Shown: positions 55,401 through 64,000 of the stretch, piece after piece
Numbering within the stretch: the first letter of the stretch is position 1
How the letters are laid out: every line of letters starts with the position of its first letter
Assembly (NCBI GenBank): GCA_964036665.1
Contig: OZ038531.1
Coordinates: forward strand, 4,278,001 to 4,342,000
Direction: 5' to 3'
Length of the DNA: 64,000 nucleotides
Origin: Gordius sp. MW1
Lineage: Eukaryota > Nematomorpha > Gordioida > Gordea > Gordiidae
Notes under the pieces: model-generated
The model's database searches: none
The model's input: the letters and a program-made list of their open reading frames with translations, nothing else
What the model was told of the DNA's origin: nothing
Position numbers and translations under genes: made by a program

Positions 55401-58400
55401 TATCAATTTGGGCGTGACGATTTCGTACTAAGTATAGACGGCACATGCGAATTACGAACAATGAAAGGGCTTCATAAATATAAATATTTTAATCCTTTCC
55501 ATAACCTAGCTAGGGACTTGATGGAAATAAAGGGGTTCTGGCAAAAATTGTAAAAATAATTGGGGACGGATGGCGATTTTGTAGCATTTTCATACGCAAT
55601 TTAATGAAAAGTAACAAAAAAATACACTATCTAAAAAATCTCATTAAGCCCGAATCGCCCGAATCCTATCTTCTTCTTGCTCGCCCGAGCCCGCCCGATA
55701 ATAAAAATTTAGGACAGTTGCCCGGCCCGACACGGCCCACGGGCCAGGCCGGGCCTGTTCGGGCAGCGGGCCGGGCCGGGCCATCTGATCTCTGACAGGG
55801 ATCCATATCAGTAGAGGCATAGGCCCTTGTCGTGGAGGGCATAGGGTAATTATAGCAATTAATATCAATGTTACCCAATTCAAAAACGAATAGATATACT
55901 TATGCATTAATTTAACGTAGCAATTAAAACCCGACCCCGCCCGAAAGCGAAGGAGATAGAGATGAGGGGTGGGGCACCTCTTTCTCATGCATTAATTTAA
56001 AAAATCGATAACCTTAATACCCAATGCAAATAGATAGGGACGGACGGACAACGAACGGACAACAAAAAACGAGCCCATAAATTGCATAGCAATTAATATA
56101 TATTCGATATATAGCAAATCAAGTGAAATAGCAGGCGGTAAATTATTCTATTGATTTAAGAGATGCTTTCCCACAATTACCAGTTTCTGAGGAGATTTCT
56201 AAATTGTTAAACAAAGCTGCTCATATTGGCTATTTTCAATATTTACGGCTACCTTTTGAATTAGCGCCTGTAATATTTCATCGTTTTATGAAAAGCCGTT
56301 ATTATTTAATAAACGGGTCTCTTTTTTGCATCTCAGTGTGTTCTACCCTTGCCACTTCATTACAGCAACAATCTAGATAAGTTGCCCAAAGAAATTCATT
56401 AATAATAAAGGTAATAATCAGTCGGGCTCAAAAACAATAAAGGAATTTGGGCTCGGGCGAGGTCGAAAAAAGTAAAGCCAATCAGCGGTCAGTAGCTAGT
56501 GTATTTGCGAAAGCGAAATAAAAGTCTCTCACGGAAGCATAAGTCTACAGCCATTAAAAACTCCTATAAGTTTCCACGGCAATTATTCAAACTGTACAAG
56601 TTGGACAGGACAAGGACGGACAACCAAAAGCGAGCCCGTAAATTGCACAGCAATTAATATCCATAAGAAAAAATTACATAAACTAATTATTACAAATGTA
56701 TCATTCTAAATTGTGGTAAAACTCAAAATTAAAGTTTTTCAAACCGACTTCACCTTTAGTTTTGCCGTGCAAAACTAAGGATTGGTAACATAAACTATAA
56801 GAGGGAATTAAAAAAAAAACATATTTTTTAAGAGTGAAATCCATTTAAAACTTAGATTGGGGCCTCTTGCAAGGATTCCAGCCAAAACAGATGTAAAATT
56901 TTCATTTTCCTTTGCAAAGTTTATTTCCTCAAAAACGTCAAATACTATCAAGGAGAATATGAAATTGTCGACCAAGAGATATAAGCGTAAAGAGCAGGCA
57001 GCACGTGACGGAATATTTGGCAATGACCTCGCTTATAGAAAATGGCATATTATAAACTGTCTATTTTTTTGTGATATTATCACCAAGATCGACTTGAGTT
57101 TAAAATTAATTGTTGATGAATTATTATCTATCAAGCGAAATCATATAATAGCGATGAAATTCTCAAGTCATTCGTGTTCGGCTTATTTAAGATTTCGCAA
57201 TTGCTTTATTTCTTTAACAATTTTGTAAATTGAATTACAACATAGACGTAGCCAGCATAGGAATTAGAAGGGGGGGGGGCATTAATAATTTGGGGGGGGG
57301 GGGGCAAAATGACATCTTTTTGAAATTTTAGCCAAAATTATATAAAATTTTTGGATTTAGATGGGGGCAGCCACTCCTCCGTACCTCCCCCTGGCTACGC
57401 CCATAGTTTCACTTGAATCTGCCGAAATTTAACCCCTCCCCCTCCCTTCTTGCTAGTGTTGTAAAAACAGCTGGGTTTTGTCCCCTTGGTTCAAGTCGAT
57501 TAAACATAAACATACCAAATGTTTGACCAGAAATTCATTGGTCTATTTATGTTTAGTCGACCAAAACTAACGGTCGACCAAACAAAACCCAGCCGTTTCT
57601 ACAACACACTTCTCGCTTGTCACAATATTACCTTGCACTTTCGTAATTGAAACTTTGCTATTTTTAACCGTTCACAAAATTCAAAATTTTTTTAATCAAA
57701 TTGTAAACCGATGTTTGGATGTCCTCTAGTGTCTGGGATAGTTTGGACGGGCGAGGGAATTGAGCAATTTTGCCTCGGACAAAAATTTTCAGGGACTTTC
57801 TCATTTTCGACGCTGGCCACATGATTTTTCATTTTTCGTCCGTCGTTTGGCCATCCTACGATCAGCTGATCGGCGGTTAGGGAACGTTTGGTTGACGACG
57901 ATTGGGTACGGGCGGACGCGAGGGTACTGTCAAGGCGATCCAACAAGTCGAAAAAGGCTTCGACGTCGAACTCGATTTCGACGACCGCGTCGTCAGCTGA
58001 TAGGCGGTCTAGAGATTCGGTGGAAGCCAAATTTGAGGGCGTTTTTTGTCGGGGTGGCGATATATTGCTCCCTTCCCCCACGCTTCTCGAATCCAGTAGT
58101 GGATCAGCTGATATTAGGCACGTGATAGTATATGTAGCAATAATTCTATTGACCCCGGGAAAAGAATATTAATGTTAAATCGAAGAATGACTTTTACAAC
58201 CAAGCTTTTTTAGGATAAGTTGCAGCGGGTTAATCTGAATTTAATGGAAGGGGCTGGGGCTTTTTCGTTAAAGCTTGCGATATAGGAGGCAAATAACTCG
58301 GATTTTTTCTTAAAACTACTGTTGTAAAAACGGCTGAGCTTTGTTTGATCGACCTATGGTTTTAGCCGAAAAAACATAAACAGACCAACCTTTGGTCTCT

Positions 58401-61400
58401 TTATGTTTAGTCGACTAAAATAAAAAATCGCCCAAACAAAACCCAGTCGTTTTTAAGACACTACAAGGCACCTCCACGTCTATCAGCTAAAATAATAAAT
58501 TTTTAATTTTGAGCAAATATAATTTATTGTTTTTTACATTGGGCGTAGCCAGCATTGGAATTAGAGGGGGGTAATAATGATTTATTTAATTTTTTTTAAT
58601 ATACTAAATTCGTATTACATTTTACTTTATTATAATTAGCCATATAATAATAAACTTTTTTATGTTATTTAGGGAGGGGCAAAATAATCCTTTCTTGAAA
58701 TTTTAGCGATAATTTTAATAAATTTCAACAAATTTTTGGATTAGGAGGGGGGCAGCACCCCCTCCCTGAGCCCCTTGGCTACGCCCATGACTTTATGTGC
58801 ACTCTAGTCAATCCATCAACACGCGAACGTATTAAACACAATAAAAACCTAGAAATCATCACAATTTGCTCCTAGTTAATTTCCCATTTGGCAATTTTTA
58901 ACTTTAAAATAAATAATCATTTTTTCGGTTTATAGGCTCGAAAAATAAAGTTAAGAAATTACAATCTAGGCTTCCACTTTTAGCGCGAGCGAGGGCGGGC
59001 TCCTCGCTCGATTTGGCGGGAAAATTAGGGGTGAGGCCTGAGGTCGTAGTAGTTGATGAGGCGGAGGAGGAGGCGGAAGATTCTGACGTCAAGGAGGCGT
59101 AATCAGCTGGACGATTTTGGCGCGAATGACGGGGATTGGTGGGCGGAGAGATTTGATTGACGTGAGGCGGTCCGTCGTAGGCGCGAAGCCATCGCGCCTT
59201 GGTCCGTCTAAGTTTGACCGGCGGAATTTCCGAATCGACCGACCCAGCTAATTTGCGATATTTTTAATTAAAATTTAAAAATTGGGGTAGAATTCGTAAA
59301 AATCTTGCACCGGCCACCCAGAATAACAGTCGGGAGGGAATTTAAAAGATAGCTACACAGATTAGAAAACCTTACACCATTTAAAAGCTAAGGGATACTA
59401 ATTGGGGAGTCGTTCTAAATATTGATGTCGAACTTATATAACAACTACACTAAATCAAATGACTTTGTTGTTAAAGGGCAGCGCTTCGAAGAGTGAAAAC
59501 GCTATTATAGTGTTGTAAAAATGGCTAGGTTTTGTTTGGTCGACTTTTGGTTTTAGTCGGCAAAACAGACCAAAATCATTGGTTTTTTGATTTTTAGTCG
59601 GCTAAAACCATAGGTCGACCAAACAAAACCCAGCAATTTATACAACACTAGCTACACGTATTCGAAGTTCAAAGGTCATGAATATTACTATAACAACTTA
59701 GTTATAGCGATTTAAAGCTTGGCGTCATATGGATTTAATTAGTCCAATCAACTTTTCAAACCAATTATAAATTTAATGACGTAACAAAACACGCAAGAAC
59801 TTTGCGATACTAGTCCCCAACTTAATAATGCCCAAATGATATAACATTCTATTCGGTCCGTCCACTTTTTAAAGGAATAAAATGTGTAGATTTCAAAATT
59901 CAAAACGCATTCGGGCGCAATAAAAAAGCACAAAGAAAAAATAAAACAATTTGTAGGTGGCGCTAAATAAGGATATACTTTGTCGTTGTTGGATGGATTG
60001 ACAAGCCCGTCGACATAGGAAAATAGAACGCCGGGCATCTAATACGTAAGAGGTGAGGTAAGATGAGGGTGGGTCGGTGTTAAGCAGATCTCGTTCTGAT
60101 TCTGACCCTAGGCTTTCTTTGGCACCTTCAAACTTTCACGTTATCAAAATAAATTTAAATTCGCAAAGTTCAATATGGGATGGGAACTATTAAGTATTTG
60201 TCCTAATATAGGATTTTGCTGCGCTGCAAAAACCTTCTTACGGGTTATAACATAGCCCCGTGTCTTCACTTCGAATTCACAACAGCAGATTTACATTTCA
60301 GACGCATAACATAAGAGCGATTTTGTAAAATGCAAAATTTTTCCTAGGCTAAAATGTTGGATGTTTTTAAATTTTTATGGTATCAGCAAAGTTTGGATAT
60401 AATCTCAAGAGAGGAAATAAACAAAAAAAAGTTTTTAACTATCAAATACAATAAATTAATAATTACAACCCGTTGGACCTATGAAATTGAATCGGATATT
60501 TAGACAAGGATAAATTCGCGCGATTTGAATCTGAATACGATATTAAGACAAACCCTAAAATTTTGTCCATGTACTAGTGCTGTAAAAACGGCTGGGCTTG
60601 TTAGGTCGACCTTTCGTTTTAAAAGGTTTTTTGGTTTGTTTTTCTTAGTCAACCTCCAAGCTCAGTCAAAATTTGAAAAGCAGTAGCCATTTTTACAACA
60701 CTACCATATACCCATATACCAATAATGTCATCTTAATTTTACGCGTTTATGAATTATATTTCGCGAGAATTAGGAATTTTAAATTGATGCTCCATTGTTA
60801 TAAACATGGGCGTAGCCAGAATGGGAGTTTGAGGGGGGAGGGCAATAATGGTTTGAGGGGGGAGGGCAAAATGAACATTTTTTTAATTTTAGCCATAATT
60901 TTAATAAATTTTAACAAATTTTTGGATGTAGGGCCCCCCTGGCTATGCCCATGGTTATTTAGGTTTATCTTGCAATACTGCATTGTATATTATAAAAATG
61001 TCAAGCAAAAATTGACATCATAGGAGAAATAATTTTAAATTTTAACCAGACTCTAACTTGATAAACAAACCTATTTTAGGTTAAAAGTTTAAAGACTAAA
61101 TTAAAGTTACCTCCTCGCCGAGGCAGGAAGTATCGTCTGCTTTTTCGAGTCGGGAGGTGTTCAACCGATCAAAAGATGGAATTAGAGCTAAAAATTTGTG
61201 GGCCGGCCTTCCGTATGTATCGAACGAAGCCATTCCAGGGATTTGACTCGTCATGACGTGTTGACAAGGGATCAAATATCTAAATTTATTTATTAATTTA
61301 TCTATACATAAATTAACGTTGCAATTTTAAATCTTATTAAGGTATTTTCGAAATCGAAATCAAGAGGGCAAGTATGAGTGATAAAAATCGTTTGGTTGAT

Positions 61401-63423
61401 TGAAGTGTGAGCAATTTTTTTTTGATATTTATCAACCAGAAGGCCTATACTCTAAGTAAGTTAAACCTTTTCTTAAACACATTAAATTAAAAAAATGATT
61501 AATACTTATATGCGAAATATATTGCGCCCTACTTTCAAGGTTTTGCCAACAACGAGTAAGCCGCACGCTTCTTGTGAGCAAATTCGTAATTATTTAGTCA
61601 CATCATGGCGGACTCGGTTTTATTTTTAGCAACTTTATATTATATACATAGACTAATAGACTGCATCAAAAGTTTTGCTAAAAACGACCGCCATTTTGAA
61701 AATCTACGTAGATTTTGTGTAGCGATGGATTGTATTGGTCAATAATTATTAATCTTATAACATGTAACAACCCATTTTAATCATTATAGTCATTATAGCA
61801 ATTTTAAAAATTCTTCAAACCAGATGAATTGAGCAAAATTCATCTCAGAAAATAAGTTTATTCGTAGATGACGCTATAAAAGTTATTTTTATTCATTAAT
61901 GAATTTTCAATTTTATGCCTATATTTTTATTTTCAAAAGCTCATGTTAATAAATAGATAGGGCATAGCCGAAACCATTAGAATAAATATAACCATCTATT
62001 TATAATCTTCAAAATGGATGCCAAAATTTGGAACATTTTTTAAAGGGGATTGAGCAGTCTATTAGTCTATGATTATATAGAAGTTTCAATTTTCCAAATG
62101 CCAAAATTGATCAAACTTCCCCTGAGAAATCAAAAATTCAATAGACATTCTTATGATCATATTGAATTGAATCCCCAAAAAAACCCAAAGCGTTTATTCG
62201 AAGAATATTTTGGGTTGGGTTGTCTTATTGTTGATTCAAAATCAAAACCACACTCAATCAAAAAACGAACTAAGGTTAAAACATTGGAGCAAAAAGTTTT
62301 TAAAATCTACGACCGAGTTTTAACCTAATAAAAGGAATGCCAAATTTATTATAACCAACGTAGCTATCACGCCCAAGTTTTTAGCAAATCTTCACTTAAT
62401 TTTAGAAAGTAGACTACGACAAAATTCCATATGTTAAAAGCAAAATTTAAAAAACTCGTACCAAGAGGGTCATCAAACACGTTAAAAATTGTAATTAAAA
62501 ACTAACTTGAAGACGAGTTCTAGCATTAAATCTTCGCAATTCATCTCCAGCAGGGTGTAAAGAAGTGAAAGGTTAACCAATTTCATCTGCAAGTAAAAAA
62601 ATATAAATCAATGATGTTATTCCCCCCCCCCCCCCATAAATTTTAAAATATTAAACACAATGATTAAGAGTAATTAACAAAGTAGATACTTATTTAATCA
62701 TCACATTAACAAAACCATTAATATAATTGTAACTTTAATACTAATATTATAATTTCCAATGTGATTTTGTGCTCAATATAGAAATTATTTATTTTAGGTT
62801 GTAGTGGCCAAGACCCTCGGTAATTTGGAACTGGAGGGTAGCCAATTCCTTAAACAAATAGCAAAATTTATTATTTCAATTATAAAGAACCCCAATTTTA
62901 TTTTTTTATTTTTAAGAAGGAAATACCACAAAAATTGTGAAACCCAATACAATTCTAATATATTTTAGCAGGTATCATATACAATTATTTGGAAATAAAC
63001 CTCTATTAGCTTTCGGAAAAAATATTATAATCTTAAAAAGATAACCCTAAATTAATAAAAAATATATTTTTTTAATTAAAAAGAGTAAAAGTAAACTCTT
63101 TCGTCTGGGTGCATGGCTAATCTCGCCACGATTAAATCTAGCAGAGAAGAATGGTTTTCATGCAATTCGACGGAGGGACTTTCGAGAGATTGGGATGAAG
63201 GGTCTAGAGATCGAAACAAAAAATCCACAAAAACTTTCACCATTGCCGGGTGCCTAACGTGCCTGAGCAGGGCTTCAAAATAGGCTGTCGACGTTATCAC
63301 TTCGTCCAGCCCGGTATCTAACTCCTTGGGGTCAATACGATCCCAAAACGGAAAAATGATTTTTATAAATGAATTTTTTAATTTTTTCGTATAATTTAAG
63401 CTGGAGCTAAGCGTGTCTTGCCA
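49159..63423 (-). CDS. FHIP1: FHIP (FAM160), FHF complex subunit HOOK-interacting protein (gene span, 5' end beyond window)
   Basis: Nine phase-consistent exons: 63423-63097 (start uncertain), 62586-62507, 61279-61111, 60132-59979, 59247-58963, 58107-57709, 53099-52921, 51642-51302, 49417-49159. They encode about 730 residues of the C-terminal two thirds. FHIP joins FTS and Hook to link dynein to endosomal and other cargo in the cytosol. Family blocks appear in order: DTGLDEVITSTAYFEALLR, the MNCEDLMLELVFKYLIPCQHVM junction, KFLALIPSF, YLTSYVLDARRSIFLCRRAC, ARWLRAYDG, GPFLTTLFDLVERM, LTGCISRLCCYPQP, IKSLIQVLGIVKSKLEEY, and C-terminal VVYCAVIFEEFLKELAALSY. These match FHIP1 rather than FHIP2 in my recollection. 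Ser-rich linkers in exons 5, 6 and 8 are probably disordered. The gene is stretched by transposon-filled introns, the longest about 4.6 kb. Confidence 0.85.
49453..49590. mobile_element. GGGCGTAGCCAG MITE in FHIP last intron (copy 1)
   Basis: CACATGGGCGTAGTCAAGG to AATGCTGGTTACGCCGAGG with the family core; no clean target duplication. Confidence 0.65.
49713..49863. mobile_element. GGGCGTAGCCAG MITE in FHIP last intron (copy 2, opposite orientation)
   Basis: CATGGGCGTAGCCAGG to CCTGGCTACGCCCATG, flanked by TCTTTTCT and TCTTTCCT (7 of 8). Confidence 0.8.
50065..50246. mobile_element. GGTCGAC foldback MITE (left end eroded)
   Basis: CTTACGGCTGGGTTTGGACG to CAGCCGTTTTTACAACACC; interior palindrome around TTTGGTCAAACATTTGGTC. 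Confidence 0.65.
50552..50750. mobile_element. GGTCGAC foldback MITE, 199 bp
   Basis: TAGTGTTGTGAAAAGGGCTG to CAGCCGTTTTTACAACACTA; flanks do not match clearly. Confidence 0.7.
51302..51642 (-). CDS. FHIP1: FHIP exon VLGIVKSKLEEY...
   Basis: Acceptor CTCCTTTTAG, donor AT before GTATAA, phase 0 to 2. Encodes VLGIVKSKLEEYA, a basic ALKARAKRYLSLRE helix and a Ser/Arg-rich linker. Confidence 0.85.
51676..51857. mobile_element. GGTCGAC foldback MITE, 182 bp, just upstream of FHIP exon 8
   Basis: TAATGTCGTAAAAACGGCTG to ACAACACTACC; flanks CTATTAGC and CCATTAGC (7 of 8). It lies about 30 bp from the acceptor side of the exon at 51642. Confidence 0.7.
52029..52298. mobile_element. GGTCGAC foldback MITE interrupted by a (CTT)n...A(n) insertion
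   Basis: Family ends GATGTAAAAACGGCTG and CCGTTTTTACAACACTA. The interruption at about 52101-52230 starts with five CTT units and CTTTATC and ends AATAAACTTT plus about 20 A. Confidence 0.6.
52313..52744. mobile_element. CATAGACT hAT MITE, 432 bp
   Basis: CATAGACTATAAAGTCTGCTC to GCAGACTATGTAGTCTAGA; identical GGTTTAAC at 52305-52312 and 52745-52752. Confidence 0.8.
52921..53099 (-). CDS. FHIP1: FHIP exon GPFLTTLFDLVERM...
   Basis: Acceptor AAAATCCTAG, donor CAA before GTATGT, phase 1 to 0. Encodes PFLTTLFDLVERMDMNSLF, HLTGCISRLCCYPQP and IKSLIQ, highly conserved in the family. Confidence 0.9.
53450..53612. mobile_element. DINE-like left module (second subtype)
   Basis: CCAACCAGCGGTCATAAGCTAG, GCGAAATAAAAGTCC, then GCCCATAAATTGCATAGCGAT and a TA run. 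A near copy lies at 56470-56660. It abuts the hairpin end of the next element. Confidence 0.5.
53632..54765 (-). mobile_element. DINE/Helentron-like element, copy E
   Basis: Reverse copy of the same subtype as 3588-4574: hairpin CTCGGGCCTTCGGCCC, polypurine tract, TTGCTATGCAATTTATGGG, a unique spacer with GGGTTAGGGTTAG, six GGCCAATGGTCATTTT modules, and ATTGCATAGCAATT at the end. Confidence 0.65.
54820..56095 (-). mobile_element. DINE-like array, copy G, split by a hAT-like element
   Basis: AGCGGACGGCCAAAAAGTC and CTCTCCGGGAATCGAACC on the left; after the insertion, CAGTAGAGGCATAGGCCC, GGACGGACGGACAAC and CCCATAAATTGCATAGCAA. Confidence 0.55.
54995..55794. mobile_element. hAT-like element, 800 bp, nested in a DINE-like module
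   Basis: Ends CAGAGGTCAGAT and ATCTGATCTCTG, with identical ACAGGGAT at 54987-54994 and 55795-55802. Both subterminal regions are dense in GCCCGA/GGGCC words; the interior is AT-rich. No transposase frame. Confidence 0.8.
56144..56310 (+). pseudogene. Ty3/gypsy-type reverse transcriptase fragment
   Basis: The frame reads SIDLRDAFPQLPVSEEISKL, then HIGYFQYLRLPFELAPVIFH and RFM. This matches the RT block of Ty3/gypsy LTR elements (S-x-IDL-x-DAY...QIP...K, then F-x-x-x-RLPFGL, FQRFM), with Glu for Gly in the RLPFG motif. No LTRs or other domains are nearby. Confidence 0.75.
56470..56660. mobile_element. DINE-like left module (second subtype), solo
   Basis: CCAATCAGCGGTCAGTAGCTAG through GCGAGCCCGTAAATTGCACAGCAATTAATAT, near copy of 53450-53612. 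Confidence 0.5.
57243..57405. mobile_element. GGGCGTAGCCAG MITE in FHIP intron
   Basis: CATAGACGTAGCCAGCATAGG to CCCTGGCTACGCCCATAG with G-rich core; no clear duplication. Confidence 0.7.
57454..57608. mobile_element. GGTCGAC foldback MITE, 155 bp
   Basis: TAGTGTTGTAAAAACAGCTG to CAGCCGTTTCTACAACACA; flanks CTTCTTGC and CTTCTCGC (7 of 8). Ends about 100 bp downstream (in gene sense) of FHIP exon 57709. Confidence 0.75.
57709..58107 (-). CDS. FHIP1: FHIP exon with acidic helix and linker
   Basis: Acceptor CTAATATCAG, phase 1. Encodes DPLLDSRSVGEGSN, DVEAFFDLLDRLDSTL and a basic linker. The donor is taken at G before GTTTAC (57709), which keeps phase 1; this 3' edge is the least certain. Confidence 0.65.
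58318..58463. mobile_element. GGTCGAC foldback MITE, 146 bp
   Basis: ACTGTTGTAAAAACGGCTGAG to CAGTCGTTTTTAAGACACTA. Confidence 0.65.
58538..58790. mobile_element. GGGCGTAGCCAG MITE with about 90 bp of extra AT sequence
   Basis: TTGGGCGTAGCCAGCATTGG to CTTGGCTACGCCCATG; TAATAATGATTTATTT and TTATTTAGGGAGGGGC are separated by an AT-rich insert not seen in other copies. Confidence 0.65.
58963..59247 (-). CDS. FHIP1: FHIP exon ARWLRAYDG...
   Basis: Acceptor CGCAAATTAG, donor T before GTAATT, phase 1 to 1. Encodes KARWLRAYDGPP, then a long Ser/Thr/Pro/Ala-rich stretch. Confidence 0.75.
59508..59650. mobile_element. GGTCGAC foldback MITE, 143 bp
   Basis: TAGTGTTGTAAAAATGGCTAG to ATTTATACAACACTA; flanks not alike. 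Confidence 0.65.
59979..60132 (-). CDS. FHIP1: FHIP exon YLTSYVLDARRSI...
   Basis: The acceptor GTGAAAG at 60134-60133 keeps phase 0; donor A before GTATAT gives phase 1. The motif YLTSYVLDARRSIFLCRRAC corresponds to the family Y-x-x-YL-x-DAR...C block, which decides the frame over the competing ATG frame at 60038. Confidence 0.75.
60575..60703. mobile_element. GGTCGAC foldback MITE, 129 bp
   Basis: TAGTGCTGTAAAAACGGCTG to GCCATTTTTACAACACTA; flanks CCATGTAC and CCATATAC (7 of 8). Confidence 0.75.
60805..60953. mobile_element. GGGCGTAGCCAG MITE, 149 bp
   Basis: CATGGGCGTAGCCAGAATGG to CCTGGCTATGCCCATG; flanks GTTATAAA and GTTATTTA (6 of 8). Confidence 0.75.
61111..61279 (-). CDS. FHIP1: FHIP exon YLIPCQHVM...
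   Basis: Acceptor AAATTTAG, donor GAG before GTAACT, phase 2 to 0. Encodes YLIPCQHVMTSQ, DTYGRPAHKFLALIP and LGEE. Confidence 0.85.
61647..62071. mobile_element. CATAGACT hAT MITE, 425 bp, inverted relative to 15923
   Basis: CATAGACTAATAGACTG to CAGTCTATTAGTCTATG; identical ATTATATA at 61639-61646 and 62072-62079. The body is the reverse complement of the copy at 15923-16353 (GATGGATTGTATTGGTCAAT). Confidence 0.85.
62507..62586 (-). CDS. FHIP1: FHIP exon MKLVNLSLLY...
   Basis: Acceptor TTACTTGCAG, donor AA before GTTAGT, phase 0 to 2. Encodes LLYTLLEMNCEDLMLELVF, matching the conserved NCEDV-LQLV block. Confidence 0.85.
63097..63423 (-). CDS. FHIP1: FHIP exon with DTGLDEVITSTAYFEALLR (5' edge uncertain)
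   Basis: Donor AGA before GTTTAC, phase 0. A possible acceptor is the AG at 63425-63424 after a T-rich stretch; the frame is open further up to 63495 but there enters a foldback MITE. Confidence 0.7.
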
Positions 63424-63485
63424 CTTTTTTACACAAAAAAATACACTTTTCAACATCAAAATATACCCCGAGGTCGCTTCTTGTT

Positions 63486-63640
63486 TGGTCGACATTTGGT
63501 TAAACTAAGCCTAGGGCTCGACTCTAGTCTGTTTTTCAAATTTCGACTAAGCCTTGAGGTCGACTGGGAAAATCAGACCAATATACCTTTGGTATGTTTA
63601 TGTTTAATCGACAAAAACTTACTAACCATCGTTTTTTTCT
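63486..63640. mobile_element. GGTCGAC foldback MITE, partial
   Basis: GTCGACATTTGGTTAAAC, GACTAAGCCTTGAGGTCGAC, CAGACCAATATACC and TTAATCGACAAAAACTTAC; ends lost. Confidence 0.5.
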
Positions 63641-63849
63641 ACGATTTAAAAAATATAGATAACAATAACTAATGCAAATGTCCTGCAAGTCGCACTAAAA
63701 GTTGGCAAAGGATTGAAATATTTTTCGATTACTATTACTTCGCACCTCTACCCTCCAATTTATATGCTTATTTATGTAACAAACCAAAGATGTATTAATG
63801 TAACCTAATAAAATTATCGAAAAATTTAAACATTACATAAAACAAGTAT

Positions 63850-64000
63850 CAACAAAAAAAATCAACCAGCAAACTATTTGCAGATTTTGGTAGAGTTTTT
63901 TGCGGTGAACACGAATACATTTTTTATTTTTTATCCTATACGTCAAGTTTTTGAAATATTTGTTGTCAAAGTTGCTAAAAACAGCGAATCAAACACGTTA
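63850..64000. mobile_element. palindrome-family fragment at the window edge
   Basis: AATCAACCAGCAAAC, GGTAGAGTTTTTTGCGGTGAACACG and CCTATACGTCAAGTTTTTGA match the left arm of the 41270-42210 element; it continues past the window. Confidence 0.55.

Noticed and set aside
56857-57228. Plus-strand frame of 123 codons inside an FHIP intron
   Set aside because: No recognisable motif, AT-driven composition and no splice or start context; not supported as a gene.
57760-58172. Plus-strand frames of 94-121 codons opposite FHIP exon 6
   Set aside because: Antisense shadows of a GC-rich coding exon.
59748-60038. Minus-strand frame starting MPGVLFSYVDG
   Set aside because: The overlapping frame encodes the FHIP block YLTSYVLDARRS with matching splice phases on both sides; the ATG frame is a shadow.

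Overview
The window is nuclear DNA of an invertebrate animal. It is strongly AT-rich, its genes are split by GT-AG introns, and much of it is transposon-derived. The conserved genes (a KLHL1/4/5-type kelch protein, an FHF-complex FHIP protein, TMCO1 and a Sel1-repeat protein) are pan-metazoan. The TE mix (RTE-like LINE, hAT and Mutator-like MITEs, DINE/Helentron-like elements with ACGG microsatellites) would suit an arthropod or another non-vertebrate, but the sequence does not settle the phylum. Gene names rest on recalled family motifs plus reading-phase-consistent splicing; no database search was run.

Layout. 0-7.4 kb: no gene; a hAT-like MITE with an 8-bp target duplication (252-1056), GC-rich degenerate repeats, and a DINE-like element (3.6-4.6 kb). 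7.48-8.82 kb (-): a two-exon secreted, probably GPI-anchored protein with two six-cysteine modules. 11.42-23.10 kb (+): a complete ten-exon KLHL1/4/5-type gene (709 aa: BTB, BACK, six kelch blades, novel tail) whose introns hold at least six DNA-transposon insertions. 24.86-27.68 kb (+): an unrecognised cysteine-rich gene built on C-x3-C pairs, with a DINE-like element starting about 20 bp after its stop. 27.7-45 kb: a transposon-dense, apparently gene-free tract with four DINE-like arrays, one interrupted by a 5'-truncated RTE-like LINE that still carries a 571-codon reverse transcriptase frame, plus a periodic G-tract array, a 941-bp palindrome and a decayed second LINE.

45.0-49.4 kb: a short Sel1-repeat gene (+, possibly DELE1-related) converges on a complete TMCO1 gene (-, 183 aa after splicing) that appears to contain a 36-nt intron. 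49.16-63.42 kb (-): the C-terminal nine exons of an FHIP (FAM160) gene; its upstream exons lie beyond the right edge. Its introns hold more than fifteen MITEs, DINE-like elements, a hAT-like element and a Ty3/gypsy RT scrap.

The genes do not form one pathway. The kelch protein would be a CUL3 adaptor, FHIP couples Hook/dynein to vesicles, TMCO1 is an ER membrane protein, and DELE1 (if correct) relays mitochondrial stress. The most unusual features are the TMCO1 mini-intron, the BTB hairpin insert governed by two same-phase acceptors, the two cysteine-rich secreted genes, and the DINE-like arrays that embed tRNA-like modules.
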